Below are positions 8,390-17,884 of a stretch of DNA of 64,000 nt, one piece after another (within the stretch, counting starts at the first letter, position 1; the number at the start of each line of letters is the position of its first letter). Below the pieces are notes generated by a model. It made no database searches, was not told where the DNA came from, and saw only the letters and a program-made list of their open reading frames with translations. Both the position numbers and the translations under genes were made by a program. The DNA is from Pseudofrankia saprophytica (GTDB lineage: Bacteria; Actinomycetota; Actinomycetes; Frankiales; Frankiaceae), in NCBI RefSeq assembly GCF_000235425.2, contig NZ_KI912266.1, positions 1,683,686 through 1,747,685 of the forward strand. The letters run 5' to 3'.

Positions 8390-10489
8390 ATGTCAAACAC
8401 CATCGTCCTGCCTACTCAGCGTGCCGGCGAGCCCGGCGATAGCCGGGCGGTGTCGACCGGCTTTCCGGTACCGAGACGTTTTCGGCCGGACATCCAGGGG
8501 CTGCGCACGATCGCCATCGTGACGGTCGCCCTCTATCACGCCGGAGTGCCATTCCTAGCGGGCGGCTACATCGGCGTCGACGTGTTCTTTGTAATTTCCG
8601 GATTCCTAATCACCAGGCAGCTCGTCGCGGAGGCGGCGGCTAACGGACGAGTCAGCCTGGTCCGGTTTTACGCTGCTCGTTTCCGTCGCCTCTTGCCGCC
8701 TGCGGCGGTGGTCGTCGCCGCCTCCGTCGTCGTCGCACACTATGTTCTGCCGTACCAGCAGATGAAATCCCTGATGACAGACGTCCGGTACGCAGCGTTT
8801 TACGGTGTCAACTACCACTTCGCGCACGAGGGAGTGCGGTACCAGAACGCCTCCGAGCCACCGTCCGCCATTCAGCATTTCTGGTCGCTCGCCGTCGAGG
8901 AGCAGTTCTATGCCGTCTGGCCAGTGCTGATCCTGCTCTGCTGTCTGCTCGGCCGACACCGCCTGCGGTACCGGCTGGTCATCTCAGCCATCGCTGCCAT
9001 CACGGTCGCGACGCTGGCCTATTCTGTCGCGATCTCTGCCGGCCAGGCCCCACTCGCATACTTCTCGCTGCAGACGAGAGCATGGGAACTCGGTTTTGGG
9101 GCACTAGTCGCGCTGACGGCCGATCAGTGGGCTCGCCTATCGTCCGGCATCTGCCAGATCCTCGGCTGGGTCGGTCTCGGTGCCGTCCTCGCTGCGGCGG
9201 TCCTTTACGACGAACACACGGTCTACCCGGGTGTAGCGGCCGTCGTGCCGGTTGCGGGCGCGGCGATGCTGATCGGGGCGGGGATGCTGCGGCACGACCG
9301 GACTCCGGAGACCTTTCTCCTGGAGCGGCCGTCTATGCAGTATGCCGGCAAGGTCTCCTATGCCTGGTATCTCTGGCACTGGCCGATGCTGATCCTGCTA
9401 CCGGCGTGGGTGGGTCATCCGCTCAGCGTCTGGGAGCAGGTCGAGATTGTCTGCCTGGCGTTCTGGTTCGCGGTCCTGACCTATTTCCTTGAGGATGCCG
9501 CACGGCGGGCTCGTCGGACGGCGTTCGGCTGGATATGGGCCGGTGCGCTGCTCTCGACCTTCGTCGCCCTTTGCTCAGTCGTTGGAACCTTCACGTTGCC
9601 ATCGCTCACGACCTCGGGCGTCGCGCGCACCGCGCTTGCCCTCAATGCTCCGGACGTCACGGCGGTCCAGGCGGCGCTGGTGCGAAGCATTCCCATTGAA
9701 AAACTACCGCGGAACCTGACGCCGCCGCTCGCCGAGGCGCCCCAGGACGCGCCGCCCGGCTGGCGCACCTGCGGGTTCGCGGATCTAAATCAGACCGAGA
9801 TCAGACCGTGTATCGCGGGTGATGCCTCCGCGGATAAGGTTGCGGTCGTTCTCGGCGACTCGCACGCCCATCAGTGGATGACCGCGCTGGACCAGGAGGC
9901 GAAGCGGACGGGGTGGAAGCTGGTCGAGATTACCAAGGGTGCCTGTCCGATCGCGAATGTTCAGTTCTTCCAGAACGACCTGAAGCGCGAGTACCGTGAA
10001 TGCGACGTGTTTCGACGGTGGGCGGCGGCCGAGGTGGCCCGCCTACAGCCCGATCTCGTCATCGCGAGTCAATCCAACATCGCGCCTTGGGACAACATCA
10101 CCGATGAGGAATGGGCGCGCAGGTCAGTCGCGGCCCTGGTCGAGTTGGCCGGATCGACCGCCTCGATCGCTTACATCGGCGACACGCCGACCTTCCTCAC
10201 CGATCCGGTCACCTGTCTCCAGCGGAACCTGAACGAGGCGCAGCGGTGCCTGGTCCCGCGCGCCGATGCGTTCGGGCATTTTCCGGACCGGTACTTCGTC
10301 ATCGCCGACGCGATGCGGCGGGCTGGTATCGGTTTCATCGATTCGCTGCCCTTCTTCTGTACTCCACAGCTCTGTCCATCGGCGGTCGACAACATGGCCG
10401 TATACCGCGACCAGGGCCACATCACCGATACCTATGCCACATGGCTCGCACCCATGCTCGAACCGATATTCCTAGGGGTCCCCCAGTGA
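8390..10489 (+). CDS. Acyltransferase-3 / SGNH fusion protein (OafA-like O-acetyltransferase)
   Basis: A 699-residue membrane protein. Residues ~25-400 form an acyltransferase-3 domain of about ten helices, with the family motifs IQGLRTIAIVTVALYHAG, GGYIGVDVFFVISGFLIT and HFWSLAVEEQFYAVWPV. After an eleventh helix, residues ~480-699 form a periplasmic-side SGNH domain with the nucleophile in VVLGDSHAHQW (Ser about 489) and the Asp/His pair in DQGHIT (about 673-677). OafA-type fusions transfer acetyl groups from the cytosol onto extracytoplasmic glycans. The ATG at 8390 has GGAAG upstream. The stop overlaps the next start (GTGA), and the partner GT2 suggests that it acetylates the polymer made there (inference). 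Confidence 0.92.
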   Translation: MSNTIVLPTQRAGEPGDSRAVSTGFPVPRRFRPDIQGLRTIAIVTVALYHAGVPFLAGGYIGVDVFFVISGFLITRQLVAEAAANGRVSLVRFYAARFRRLLPPAAVVVAASVVVAHYVLPYQQMKSLMTDVRYAAFYGVNYHFAHEGVRYQNASEPPSAIQHFWSLAVEEQFYAVWPVLILLCCLLGRHRLRYRLVISAIAAITVATLAYSVAISAGQAPLAYFSLQTRAWELGFGALVALTADQWARLSSGICQILGWVGLGAVLAAAVLYDEHTVYPGVAAVVPVAGAAMLIGAGMLRHDRTPETFLLERPSMQYAGKVSYAWYLWHWPMLILLPAWVGHPLSVWEQVEIVCLAFWFAVLTYFLEDAARRARRTAFGWIWAGALLSTFVALCSVVGTFTLPSLTTSGVARTALALNAPDVTAVQAALVRSIPIEKLPRNLTPPLAEAPQDAPPGWRTCGFADLNQTEIRPCIAGDASADKVAVVLGDSHAHQWMTALDQEAKRTGWKLVEITKGACPIANVQFFQNDLKREYRECDVFRRWAAAEVARLQPDLVIASQSNIAPWDNITDEEWARRSVAALVELAGSTASIAYIGDTPTFLTDPVTCLQRNLNEAQRCLVPRADAFGHFPDRYFVIADAMRRAGIGFIDSLPFFCTPQLCPSAVDNMAVYRDQGHITDTYATWLAPMLEPIFLGVPQ

Positions 10490-12093
10490 CCATAAATGTC
10501 ACGGTTCCCAGTTCGGCCGGGCGGCACAGAACCGGACGGCCGGTGGCCGACGACCTGCCGCGTGCGCCCACTGACGCCGAGAAGTACGTCTACTTCGGTC
10601 GGCAGCACCGCTGGTACATTTGGCTACGCAGCCTCGCGACACTCTCAGCTGCAACGTCGCTCTTTCTGTTCGCCAACACCACGGTCATGACCTGGTGGTT
10701 CTGGATACCGTTCAGCATCTTCACGGCCTACATGGTCCTCACGCACATCTGTACGACCGCGAAACGCAGGATCTCCCGCGTCGACCATGAGGCCATCACC
10801 GAGCTCTGGAACCCAACGCGATACCCGTCGGTAGACATCTTCCTTCCATGTGTCGGCGAGGATCTCCGGGTCATCCAGAACACGTATGAACACGTCGCGC
10901 GGCTCCATTACCCGGGGGCGGTTGCCGTGTATGTGCTGGATGACGGCGCCCGGGCCGAGGTGCGCCAGCTCGCCGAGGACTACGGGTTCCGGTATCTCAG
11001 CAGGCCGGACCGCGGACGCCTGAAGAAGGCCGGAAACCTGAAGTTCGGCTTCGAGCACTCCGACGGCGATCTGATCGTGATCTTCGACGCGGACTTCTGT
11101 CCCCGGCCGGACTTCATCCTGGAGCTCGCGCCCTACTTCGACGCGTATGAGGATGTCGGGATCGTCCAGTCGCCGCAGTTTTTCGACACCCACCGATCAA
11201 TGCCGTGGCTGCAGCGCTGCGCGGGCACGGTCCAGGAGTCGTTCTACCGCTGGGCCCAGGTCTCACGTGACCGACTTGGCGCACCGATCTGCGTCGGCAC
11301 CTGCGCGATTTACCGGCGCAGCGCGCTAGTGAAGTCCGGCGGGTTTGCCCAGATAGGCCACAGCGAAGACGTGCACACTGGGGTCAACCTGCTCAAGGTG
11401 GGCTACCGGACGATCTACGTGCCGGTGATCCTCGCGAAGGGTGTCTGCCCCGACCGGCTTGCGAGCTTCATCTCCCAGCAGTATCGCTGGTGCGCTGGCT
11501 CGATGAGTTTGCTGCGAGACCAGGCCTTCCACGACTCACCGCTCAGCTATCGGCAGCGCATGTGCTTCTTCACCGGATTCGGCTACTACATCTCGACGGC
11601 AGTCGGGATCATCACCCTTCCACTGCCCACGATCATCATGGTGTGGTTTCTGCCAGACCGGGTGCACCTGTCCAATTTCTTCTGGCTGATGCCTACGTTC
11701 TTCATGTACCCGCTGATCCGGGTAGTGCACCGGACGGGCTGGACGCCGGCTACGATCCGTGTCTACACGATATCGTCGTACTCCCACGCAGCCGCAATCC
11801 TCGACACTCTACGGAACCGCACCTCCGAGTGGGTGCCGACCGGTGAGACGAAGCGGACCACCATGACGTCTAAGGTCACCGTGGCTCTGATCCTCTGGAC
11901 CGGCACGACCAACGTCGTCATGTTCGTCGGTGCCGTGCATTTCTGGATGACCCGGCACGATCCTGTCTCGGTCGCACCCGTTCTGTTCATGGCGTCGCTT
12001 GCCTCGTTCGTCTGGGTACCGATAGCGTCGGTGGCGTGGCAGGAGCGACGTGTTCGGCGGCAGAAGGTCGAGAACACCACGTTGACCGCCTGA
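10486..12093 (+). CDS. Cellulose-synthase-like processive GT2 glycosyltransferase
   Basis: A 535-residue membrane glycosyltransferase with the full processive-synthase set: VLDDGA (about residue 150), FDADFCPRPDF (about 199), GHSEDVHTG (about 293) and QQYRW (about 330). Two helices precede the catalytic domain (residues ~40-90) and about four follow it, as in BcsA, but there is no PilZ domain for c-di-GMP control. It should polymerise a beta-linked glycan from a UDP- or GDP-sugar and extrude it. The GTG start overlaps the upstream TGA, with AGGGG eight bases before. The GH26 gene downstream and UDP-glucose dehydrogenase opposite suggest a glucan, mannan or uronate-containing polymer; which one is unknown. 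Confidence 0.92.
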   Translation: MTINVTVPSSAGRHRTGRPVADDLPRAPTDAEKYVYFGRQHRWYIWLRSLATLSAATSLFLFANTTVMTWWFWIPFSIFTAYMVLTHICTTAKRRISRVDHEAITELWNPTRYPSVDIFLPCVGEDLRVIQNTYEHVARLHYPGAVAVYVLDDGARAEVRQLAEDYGFRYLSRPDRGRLKKAGNLKFGFEHSDGDLIVIFDADFCPRPDFILELAPYFDAYEDVGIVQSPQFFDTHRSMPWLQRCAGTVQESFYRWAQVSRDRLGAPICVGTCAIYRRSALVKSGGFAQIGHSEDVHTGVNLLKVGYRTIYVPVILAKGVCPDRLASFISQQYRWCAGSMSLLRDQAFHDSPLSYRQRMCFFTGFGYYISTAVGIITLPLPTIIMVWFLPDRVHLSNFFWLMPTFFMYPLIRVVHRTGWTPATIRVYTISSYSHAAAILDTLRNRTSEWVPTGETKRTTMTSKVTVALILWTGTTNVVMFVGAVHFWMTRHDPVSVAPVLFMASLASFVWVPIASVAWQERRVRRQKVENTTLTA

Positions 12094-13052
12094 CGGAACC
12101 AGTTACCGAAACCCGCCGAAAAGTGCTCAGAGCTGCGACGACGGTATTGGGCAGCAGCGTTGTCGTCGCGGGGCTCGCCGCCCTGGGATGCACAGCTGGG
12201 TGGGGCGGAGTCCCAGTCAGGATCGGTATCGTCCACCCTCCGAGTAACTTGCGGTCCAGGGAGAACCTGCTGGGATACCGGGCTCCGGTCGTCGGCGGCC
12301 TTTACTACACGTTCGACACCTCGTGGGCGCGGTATCCCGCCGATCGCGTCCCGGCGGCCGGCCGCGAGCTCGTCGTCTGCTGGATGCCGAAGATCGCGAC
12401 CGGGGTCCTCGCTCTGGCGGACATACCGGCGGGCAGACACGATCGACACATTGACGCGATGCTGACCGGAATGCGCTCGTTCGACGGACCGGTCGTCTGT
12501 CGATGGGGTCACGAGCCCAACGGCGACTGGTACCCCTGGTGCGCGGCCTACCCGCGTGGCAGGTCGGCGCCTGAGCAATACGTCACCGCCTGGCGCTACA
12601 TCGTCGCCCGCGAGCGGCGTATGCCCGGTCCGTCCAACATTCGATGGTTCTGGTGTCCGACCGGGCGAGACGTAGGTGGCGTGGCGATGGAGCGTTACTG
12701 GCCTGGAGAGGACTGGGTTGACATCGTCGGTTGTGACGTCTTCAACGAGCCGCAGGAGTGGAAATCTTTCAACGAGATCGTTGCCGACCCTTACCGCAGG
12801 ATTACTTCGCTGTCGGACAAACAGTTCTGGATCGGCGAGACGGGCTGCCACGAGCCATTGCAGTGGCAGCGCGGCACCAAGGCCCAGTGGATCGCTGACA
12901 TGGCCGAGACCCGGTCGTTCCCTCGGATGCGCACCATCTGCTATTTTGACTATGATGCGAGGCCGGCGGGCCGCGCAGACTGGCGGTTCGACTCGACACG
13001 GGAGACGCTGGCGGCCGTGCGAGAGATCCTTGGCCGGGCTAAGGGCGTATAG
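12036..13052 (+). CDS. Secreted GH26-like glycoside hydrolase
   Basis: A 338-residue exported protein. The N terminus has a twin-arginine-like signal (TRRKVLRAAT, then a hydrophobic run ending AGLAALGC). The motif CRWGHEPNGDWYPW near residue 155 is the GH26 acid/base signature (Glu in HEPNG). WIGETGC near residue 265 supplies the likely nucleophile Glu. GH26 enzymes cut beta-mannans or mixed beta-glucans. The GTG at 12036 lies 58 bp inside the synthase gene; the frame offers no better start before the signal sequence. Position directly after a processive synthase is typical of the hydrolase that edits the nascent polymer (compare BcsZ). The lipobox is poor, so lipidation is uncertain. Confidence 0.82.
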   Translation: MAGATCSAAEGREHHVDRLTEPVTETRRKVLRAATTVLGSSVVVAGLAALGCTAGWGGVPVRIGIVHPPSNLRSRENLLGYRAPVVGGLYYTFDTSWARYPADRVPAAGRELVVCWMPKIATGVLALADIPAGRHDRHIDAMLTGMRSFDGPVVCRWGHEPNGDWYPWCAAYPRGRSAPEQYVTAWRYIVARERRMPGPSNIRWFWCPTGRDVGGVAMERYWPGEDWVDIVGCDVFNEPQEWKSFNEIVADPYRRITSLSDKQFWIGETGCHEPLQWQRGTKAQWIADMAETRSFPRMRTICYFDYDARPAGRADWRFDSTRETLAAVREILGRAKGV

Positions 13053-13212
13053 GGCGCCTCAACCGATGCTCGCGTTTGCGTGACGTTTCTTGGGAGATGG
13101 CTAGCCTGAGCCTGGTCGAGTGACGCGCGTGAACGCGAGGAAGCGATTGGTACGGTAAGGACCGTCTTTACCAGCCGGCCGTACAGAGCACACGCCCGTA
13201 GCCGACGCCTGG

Positions 13213-14559
13213 TCAGGCGTTCGGACGGCCAAGCGCATGAAATTTCCAACCGGCGGCGCGCCAGCGTTCGACGTCCAGCGTGTTGCGGCCGTCGATGAGG
13301 ATCGGGTTGCGCACCAATGACCTCAGGAGGACCGGGTCGACCTCGCGGAACTCGGCCCACTCGGTCAGGTGCAGCACGATGTCGGCGTCGCGGACGGCTT
13401 CGAGGGCGTTCGGCGCGTACAGCAGTTCCGGATGACGACGCATGGCGTTGGGGACTGCGGCCGGGTCGCAGACGGTGACTCGTGCGCCGGCGCCACGCAG
13501 GAGCTCCGCGACGTCGAGCGCGGGTGAGTCGCGGATGTCGTCGCTGTTCGGTTTGAAGGCCGCACCGAGTACCGCGACCGCCCGCCCCCGGACGTCGCCC
13601 CCGGACAACTCGGTCGCGAGTTCGGCGACCCGTGCCCTGCGGCGCAGATTGATGGCATCGACCTCGCCGAGGAAGCCGACTGCCCGGCCGACCCCGAGCT
13701 CCTCGGCGCGGGCTTGGAACGCACGGATGTCCTTGGGCAGACAGCCGCCGCCGAATCCGACCCCTGCCCCAAGAAAACGACCTCCGATCCGGGAGTCGTA
13801 CGACAGCGCCGACGCGAGCCGCTTGACATCGGCCCCGACGACCTCGCATATCTCGGCCATCGCGTTGATGAACGAGATCTTGGTGGCGAGGAAGGCGTTC
13901 GCAGCGACCTTGACCAGCTCGGCCGTGGCGAAGTCACAGACGATGGCCGGAGCACCCTCCGAGATCGGATAGGCGTAGACGACACGGAGCAGGTCCTCGA
14001 CCAGCTGGGTGTCCTCGGCGGGCACCCCGAAGACGAGCCGGTCGGGTCGCAGAGTGTCTTCGACGGCGAAGCCCTCGCGCAAGAACTCGGGGTTCCAGCC
14101 CAGGTGGACGCCGGGGGCCTCGGCGGCGAGCCGGACCTGTAGCCGGGCCGCGGTGCCCGTCGGCACGGTCGACTTGCCGACGACGAGGGAGCCAGTCTTC
14201 GGGCCGACGGCCAGCAGCCGGTCCACGGCGGCGTCGAGATGGCTGAGGTCGGCCGTCCTTGAGCCAGGCCGTTGCGGCGTGCCGACGCAGAGGAAGTGCA
14301 CATCGGCGTCGGCCACTGCCTCGAAGGAAGTGGCGAACGTCAGTCTGCCCGTGTCGATGTTCTTGCGGAGCAGCTCCTCAAGGCCGGGCTCGAAGAACGG
14401 GACCACACCCGCTCTCAGACTGTCCACCTTGGCCGCGTCGACATCGATCCCGACCACCGAGAAGCCGAGCTCACTCATGCACACCGCGTGAGTGGCACCG
14501 AGATAGCCCGTGCCGATCACACTGATGCGACTGATCTTCGGCTTTCCGCCCTGATCCAT
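13213..14559 (-). CDS. ugd: UDP-glucose 6-dehydrogenase
   Basis: A 448-residue NAD-dependent four-electron dehydrogenase that turns UDP-glucose into UDP-glucuronate. It shows the N-terminal Rossmann motif VIGTGYLGATHA (about residues 12-23), FLCVGTP, the central KSTVPTGT segment, NPEFLREG, and the catalytic cysteine in GVGFGGGCLPKDIRAF (Cys about residue 271). The C-terminal UDP-binding domain carries VAVLGAAFKPNSDDIRDSPA. The length is normal for the family. It converges on the GH26 gene with a 160-bp spacer and is followed on its own strand by other surface-glycan genes. It likely supplies UDP-GlcA for the exopolysaccharide made here. Confidence 0.96.
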   Translation of the reverse strand: MDQGGKPKISRISVIGTGYLGATHAVCMSELGFSVVGIDVDAAKVDSLRAGVVPFFEPGLEELLRKNIDTGRLTFATSFEAVADADVHFLCVGTPQRPGSRTADLSHLDAAVDRLLAVGPKTGSLVVGKSTVPTGTAARLQVRLAAEAPGVHLGWNPEFLREGFAVEDTLRPDRLVFGVPAEDTQLVEDLLRVVYAYPISEGAPAIVCDFATAELVKVAANAFLATKISFINAMAEICEVVGADVKRLASALSYDSRIGGRFLGAGVGFGGGCLPKDIRAFQARAEELGVGRAVGFLGEVDAINLRRRARVAELATELSGGDVRGRAVAVLGAAFKPNSDDIRDSPALDVAELLRGAGARVTVCDPAAVPNAMRRHPELLYAPNALEAVRDADIVLHLTEWAEFREVDPVLLRSLVRNPILIDGRNTLDVERWRAAGWKFHALGRPNA

Positions 14560-14915
14560 TTCTTGCCGCCCCTCAATCCGTTCACGTATTACGCGGCCGG
14601 TCAGGATCTTCCGACTGTGCTGCGCAGTCTAACGGCGAAGAGCGCTACTGATATTCATTTATGGCGGGACGGCGGCTGTTTCATGAATTCTCTATTCAAT
14701 TGCCTCATGCTGATATGTTGGCCGGATCCGCGGATTGGGTACCGCGCGCTCGCGGCCCGCGCGGGGCATTGGCTGCGTTGTTCGGCGACGGCCTTGTGAA
14801 GGGCGGCGGCGCCGAGCGCCACCGCGCCGAGGCTCGTAGCGCCGCCGGCGCGGACGTCTCGTCCCTCTGAGCCTGGGGCATTGGCGACGGCGGGCGACAG
14901 GGCAGCCGGGTTCGG
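14560..14915. other. Intergenic region upstream of ugd
   Basis: 356 bp between the SGNH gene stop and the ugd start. It contains an AT-richer stretch (about 14630-14720) that is the likeliest site of the ugd promoter. No gene, hairpin or RNA was recognised. Confidence 0.5.
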
Positions 14916-15869
14916 CTACTTGCTCTTGGAGATGTAGGCGTGGACGGCGTCGGCGATCGCGCGCTGGCCGGAGGCGTTGGGGTGGCCGCTCGCCTCCAGG
15001 CCGGCGCCGGTCAGGCCGACCGGGTAAACCCAGGGGTCCTTCGTGCACAGCTTGTGGTCATCGAACACCCGGTTGATGGAGAGGAAGTCGACGTCGGACT
15101 GGCTGGCGGCGCGGCGGATCACCCGGTTGAGATCGTTGTTCAGGCCGGCGAGCTGGACGCGCTCGTTGTTGTCCAGCCACTTGCAGATATTGGCGGTGCT
15201 GCTGGGGAACAGGTCCGGATAGCCGACGACGACGACCCGGGCGCCGCCCGCCGCGGCCTTCACCTGGGAATAGGCCGTCTTCAGCAGCGAGGGGAGCTGC
15301 TTGGTGACGTACTTGCGCTTGTTGTCGTCGTGACCGGTCCAGAAGCAGCGCCAGACGACACAGCTGACGATCGTGGACCCGAAGCCGGCGTCGTTGCCGC
15401 CAATCGTGATCGTCACGATGTCCGGCTTCACACCGCTGGCGACCAGCGCGCGCAGCGCCTCGACCTGCGGTGGCTGGCCGTGGAACGAGGTGGTGAACGC
15501 GGTGGTCTTCGCACCCGAGCAGGCGAGCAGGCGGACGGTCGAGCCGGCGATCTCCTGGCCGAGCAGCCGAGGCCAGGCATTGGCGCCCCGGCCGCAGCTC
15601 GCGGCGTCCAGGTCGAAGGGGGCGTTGCCCTCGCCGGACGAGTAGGAATCGCCGAGAGCGACGATCGTGAGAGGTTTGTCCGCGAGGGGTTTGTTGGTGC
15701 CGACCGCGTTTACGCTGGTCTGCCCCCTGGAAACGTCACTGTCGACCTGTTCCAGCTGGGTACGCGGCTGGCATCCGGAAAGCAGGATGGCAAGCGTCGC
15801 GAACAGGCTGACAACGCCCAGGCTGACGAGGCGAGGCGCCCGCGTCGGCGCTGGCGAGCGGAGCTGCAT
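14916..15869 (-). CDS. SGNH/GDSL-family secreted lipoprotein hydrolase
   Basis: A 317-residue lipoprotein esterase. The signal peptide ends in the lipobox LLSGC (about residue 35). The SGNH blocks are ALGDSYSSGEG (Ser about residue 71), the block II region around RGANAWPRLL, TIGGNDAGFG (about residue 157) and the C-terminal GHPNASGQRA (catalytic His). Four or more cysteines suggest disulfides, as in Streptomyces extracellular esterases. No aspartate precedes the catalytic HP, which is tolerated in that subgroup. The ATG at 15869 is chosen because it gives a normal signal peptide. It may deacylate surface glycans or lipids; the substrate is unknown. Confidence 0.9.
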   Translation of the reverse strand: MQLRSPAPTRAPRLVSLGVVSLFATLAILLSGCQPRTQLEQVDSDVSRGQTSVNAVGTNKPLADKPLTIVALGDSYSSGEGNAPFDLDAASCGRGANAWPRLLGQEIAGSTVRLLACSGAKTTAFTTSFHGQPPQVEALRALVASGVKPDIVTITIGGNDAGFGSTIVSCVVWRCFWTGHDDNKRKYVTKQLPSLLKTAYSQVKAAAGGARVVVVGYPDLFPSSTANICKWLDNNERVQLAGLNNDLNRVIRRAASQSDVDFLSINRVFDDHKLCTKDPWVYPVGLTGAGLEASGHPNASGQRAIADAVHAYISKSK

Positions 15870-16042
15870 GGTTCCGGAGCGTAACTGAGCAACCGTCCCT
15901 TGGCTGGCGGATAGCGGTCGGCGGCCATGGGGGAATGTGTCGCTTCTCCGACGGGCCAGCACTCCGGCTGCTCAACCGCGCTGGTGGCGCTGGCCGCGTC
16001 GGCGGCGCTCGAGTCCCGCCATGCGCCCAGCTCGGCTACGGC

Positions 16043-16768
16043 CTACGCCGTCGCCCGGTTTCGGCTACCGCCGCCGGGCGTCCGGTCGTCGCGCGCGGGT
16101 GAGAACAGCGCAATGAATGTCGGCGACCAGGCGTGCCCGATCACCAGGGTATCCGGCGGAACGAGGCGTCGGAACTCCCGTAGCGACAGGAGGCGGGTGA
16201 ACTCGGCGCGAGACTCCCGCCAGGTGGGCGAGAAGTGCCTCAGGACGGTCGATGTGTGCGGCTCGACCGGAAACCATCTGTTTGGCGTGGTAATTACCCA
16301 GGAGCGGGCCACCCGGCCATGCTCACGTACGAAATCCCGCTGGTCGTTCTCGTCGCCGACATGCTCGATCACCGCATTGGACACGGCGATATCCACGGAA
16401 CCGGTTCGGAACGGCAGGCGCCGACCGTCGCCCCGGACGTAGGGCCAGTCGATGGACGTGGGACGGTAAAGGTCGCAGGCCGCCATGATTCGGCCGGCCG
16501 CGGCAACTTCGCGTTCCACCACGAGCTTGTTTGGATTGCCCGCGTCTCCCGCCCCGACCAGCAGCACGGTGCGCAGCCGGTGGTCCGCCATGAAGCGGGT
16601 GATGACGGCCGCCTTCCGGGCCCGGTTCCGGGTGCTGAAGGCCAGGACCAGGCGCTGGAGCCACGACCACTCTTCGCCTACGGGCACGCTGCCCTCCGCC
16701 GGCACGCTGCCCTCGGTCGGCCCGTCGCCGTCCGCTGGCCTGTCGCTGTCCGCCGGCCTGTCGCTCAC
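16043..16768 (-). CDS. SAM-dependent class I methyltransferase
   Basis: A 241-residue methyltransferase of the type-11 group. Motif I is [12 protein letters not shown]. The post-I region covers ACDLYRPTS, and motif IV is the span [20 protein letters not shown]. The final segment [16 protein letters not shown] is typical of enzymes in polysaccharide clusters. The first ~30 residues are a low-complexity acidic repeat ([12 protein letters not shown], then [12 protein letters not shown]) encoded by short direct repeats. The GTG start overlaps the rfbA stop (GTGA), so it is coupled to dTDP-sugar synthesis and could methylate a sugar or glycan terminus. The acceptor is unknown. Confidence 0.85.
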   Translation of the reverse strand: MSDRPADSDRPADGDGPTEGSVPAEGSVPVGEEWSWLQRLVLAFSTRNRARKAAVITRFMADHRLRTVLLVGAGDAGNPNKLVVEREVAAAGRIMAACDLYRPTSIDWPYVRGDGRRLPFRTGSVDIAVSNAVIEHVGDENDQRDFVREHGRVARSWVITTPNRWFPVEPHTSTVLRHFSPTWRESRAEFTRLLSLREFRRLVPPDTLVIGHAWSPTFIALFSPARDDRTPGGGSRNRATA

Positions 16769-17628
16769 CGCGCGAGCAGGCGCTGCAGGTACTCGCCGTA
16801 GCCGCTCTTCGCGAGCGGATGGGCCAGCGCCGCGAGCTCGTCGTCCGTGAGGTAGCCCTCCCGCCAGGCGATCTCCTCGACGCAGCCGATCTTCAGTCCC
16901 TGCCGTTCCTCGATGACCTGCACGAACTGGGCCGCCTGCATGAGCGAGGCGAAGGTGCCGGTGTCGAGCCAGGCGGTACCGCGGTCGAGCAGGTGTACGC
17001 CGAGCCGGCCTCGGTCGAGGTACTCCTGGTTGACGGCGGTGATCTCCAGCTCGCCCCGGGCGCTGGGCTTCGTCTCGCGCGCGATCTCCAGCACGTCGTT
17101 GTCGTAGAAGTAGAGGCCGGTCACCGCGTAGCTGGACTTCGGCCGGGTGGGCTTCTCCTCGATGGAGACCGCGCGGTGGTCCCCGTCGAACTCGACGACG
17201 CCGTAGCGCTCCGGGTCGGAGACGTGGTACGCGAAGATGATGCCGCCGGCGGGGTCGGTGTACTGCTTCAGCGTGTTGCCCAGCCCGGCGCCGTAGAAGA
17301 TGTTGTCGCCCAGAACCAGGCAGACCTTGTCGGCGTCGACGAAATCCGCGCCGACGATGAAGGCGTCCGCGAGCCCGCGCGGTTCCGGCTGGACGGCGTA
17401 CTCGAACCGGCAGCCCAACCGGCTGCCGTCGCCGAGGAGCTGGCGGAAGCGGTCCTGGTCCTCCGGGGTGGTGATGATCAGAATCTCGCGGATTCCCGCG
17501 GACATCAGGGTTGACAGCGGATAGTAGATCATCGGCTTGTCGTAGACCGGCATCAGCTGTTTCGAGACAGCCTGAGTGATCGGGTAGAGGCGTGAGCCGG
17601 TGCCACCGGCCAGGATGATGCCCTTCAT
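16765..17628 (-). CDS. rfbA: Glucose-1-phosphate thymidylyltransferase
   Basis: A 287-residue RmlA/RfbA enzyme forming dTDP-glucose from dTTP and glucose-1-phosphate, the first step towards dTDP-rhamnose and related deoxysugars. It shows the nucleotide-binding signature [11 protein letters not shown] (residues ~8-18), [30 protein letters not shown] and the C-terminal block [10 protein letters not shown]. The ATG at 17628 follows an AAGGGCGGT ribosome-binding site; earlier in-frame starts would add a non-homologous tail. rfbB, rfbC and rfbD are not in the window, so the rest of the pathway lies elsewhere. The gene is followed directly by the methyltransferase. Confidence 0.96.
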   Translation of the reverse strand: MKGIILAGGTGSRLYPITQAVSKQLMPVYDKPMIYYPLSTLMSAGIREILIITTPEDQDRFRQLLGDGSRLGCRFEYAVQPEPRGLADAFIVGADFVDADKVCLVLGDNIFYGAGLGNTLKQYTDPAGGIIFAYHVSDPERYGVVEFDGDHRAVSIEEKPTRPKSSYAVTGLYFYDNDVLEIARETKPSARGELEITAVNQEYLDRGRLGVHLLDRGTAWLDTGTFASLMQAAQFVQVIEERQGLKIGCVEEIAWREGYLTDDELAALAHPLAKSGYGEYLQRLLAR

Positions 17629-17884
17629 ACCGCCCTTCCGGTCCAGAGGAGCCTGCGCGGCGTCGAGTACCGCGCTTTTAGCAATGCTGCCCGGCGCAGG
17701 CCCGATGGCGCGTCCAAGCTGGCCGCGCATGCCGACCAGCTTCCGCGTCAAGCCTAGCCACGTGAGACGCCCGGGCCTTGGACATGGGTGCGGGTACTGG
17801 TACGGCGCGGTCGGGCCGGTGGCCGATCGTTCGACGGTCGCCGAGCGTCGACCCACCGGCGACCAGGGATCTCGCGGCGCGGTC

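Noticed and set aside
10486-12093. A c-di-GMP-regulated cellulose synthase (BcsA)
   Set aside because: Catalytic motifs fit, but there is no PilZ domain and no bcsB or bcsC-like partner, so I call it only cellulose-synthase-like.
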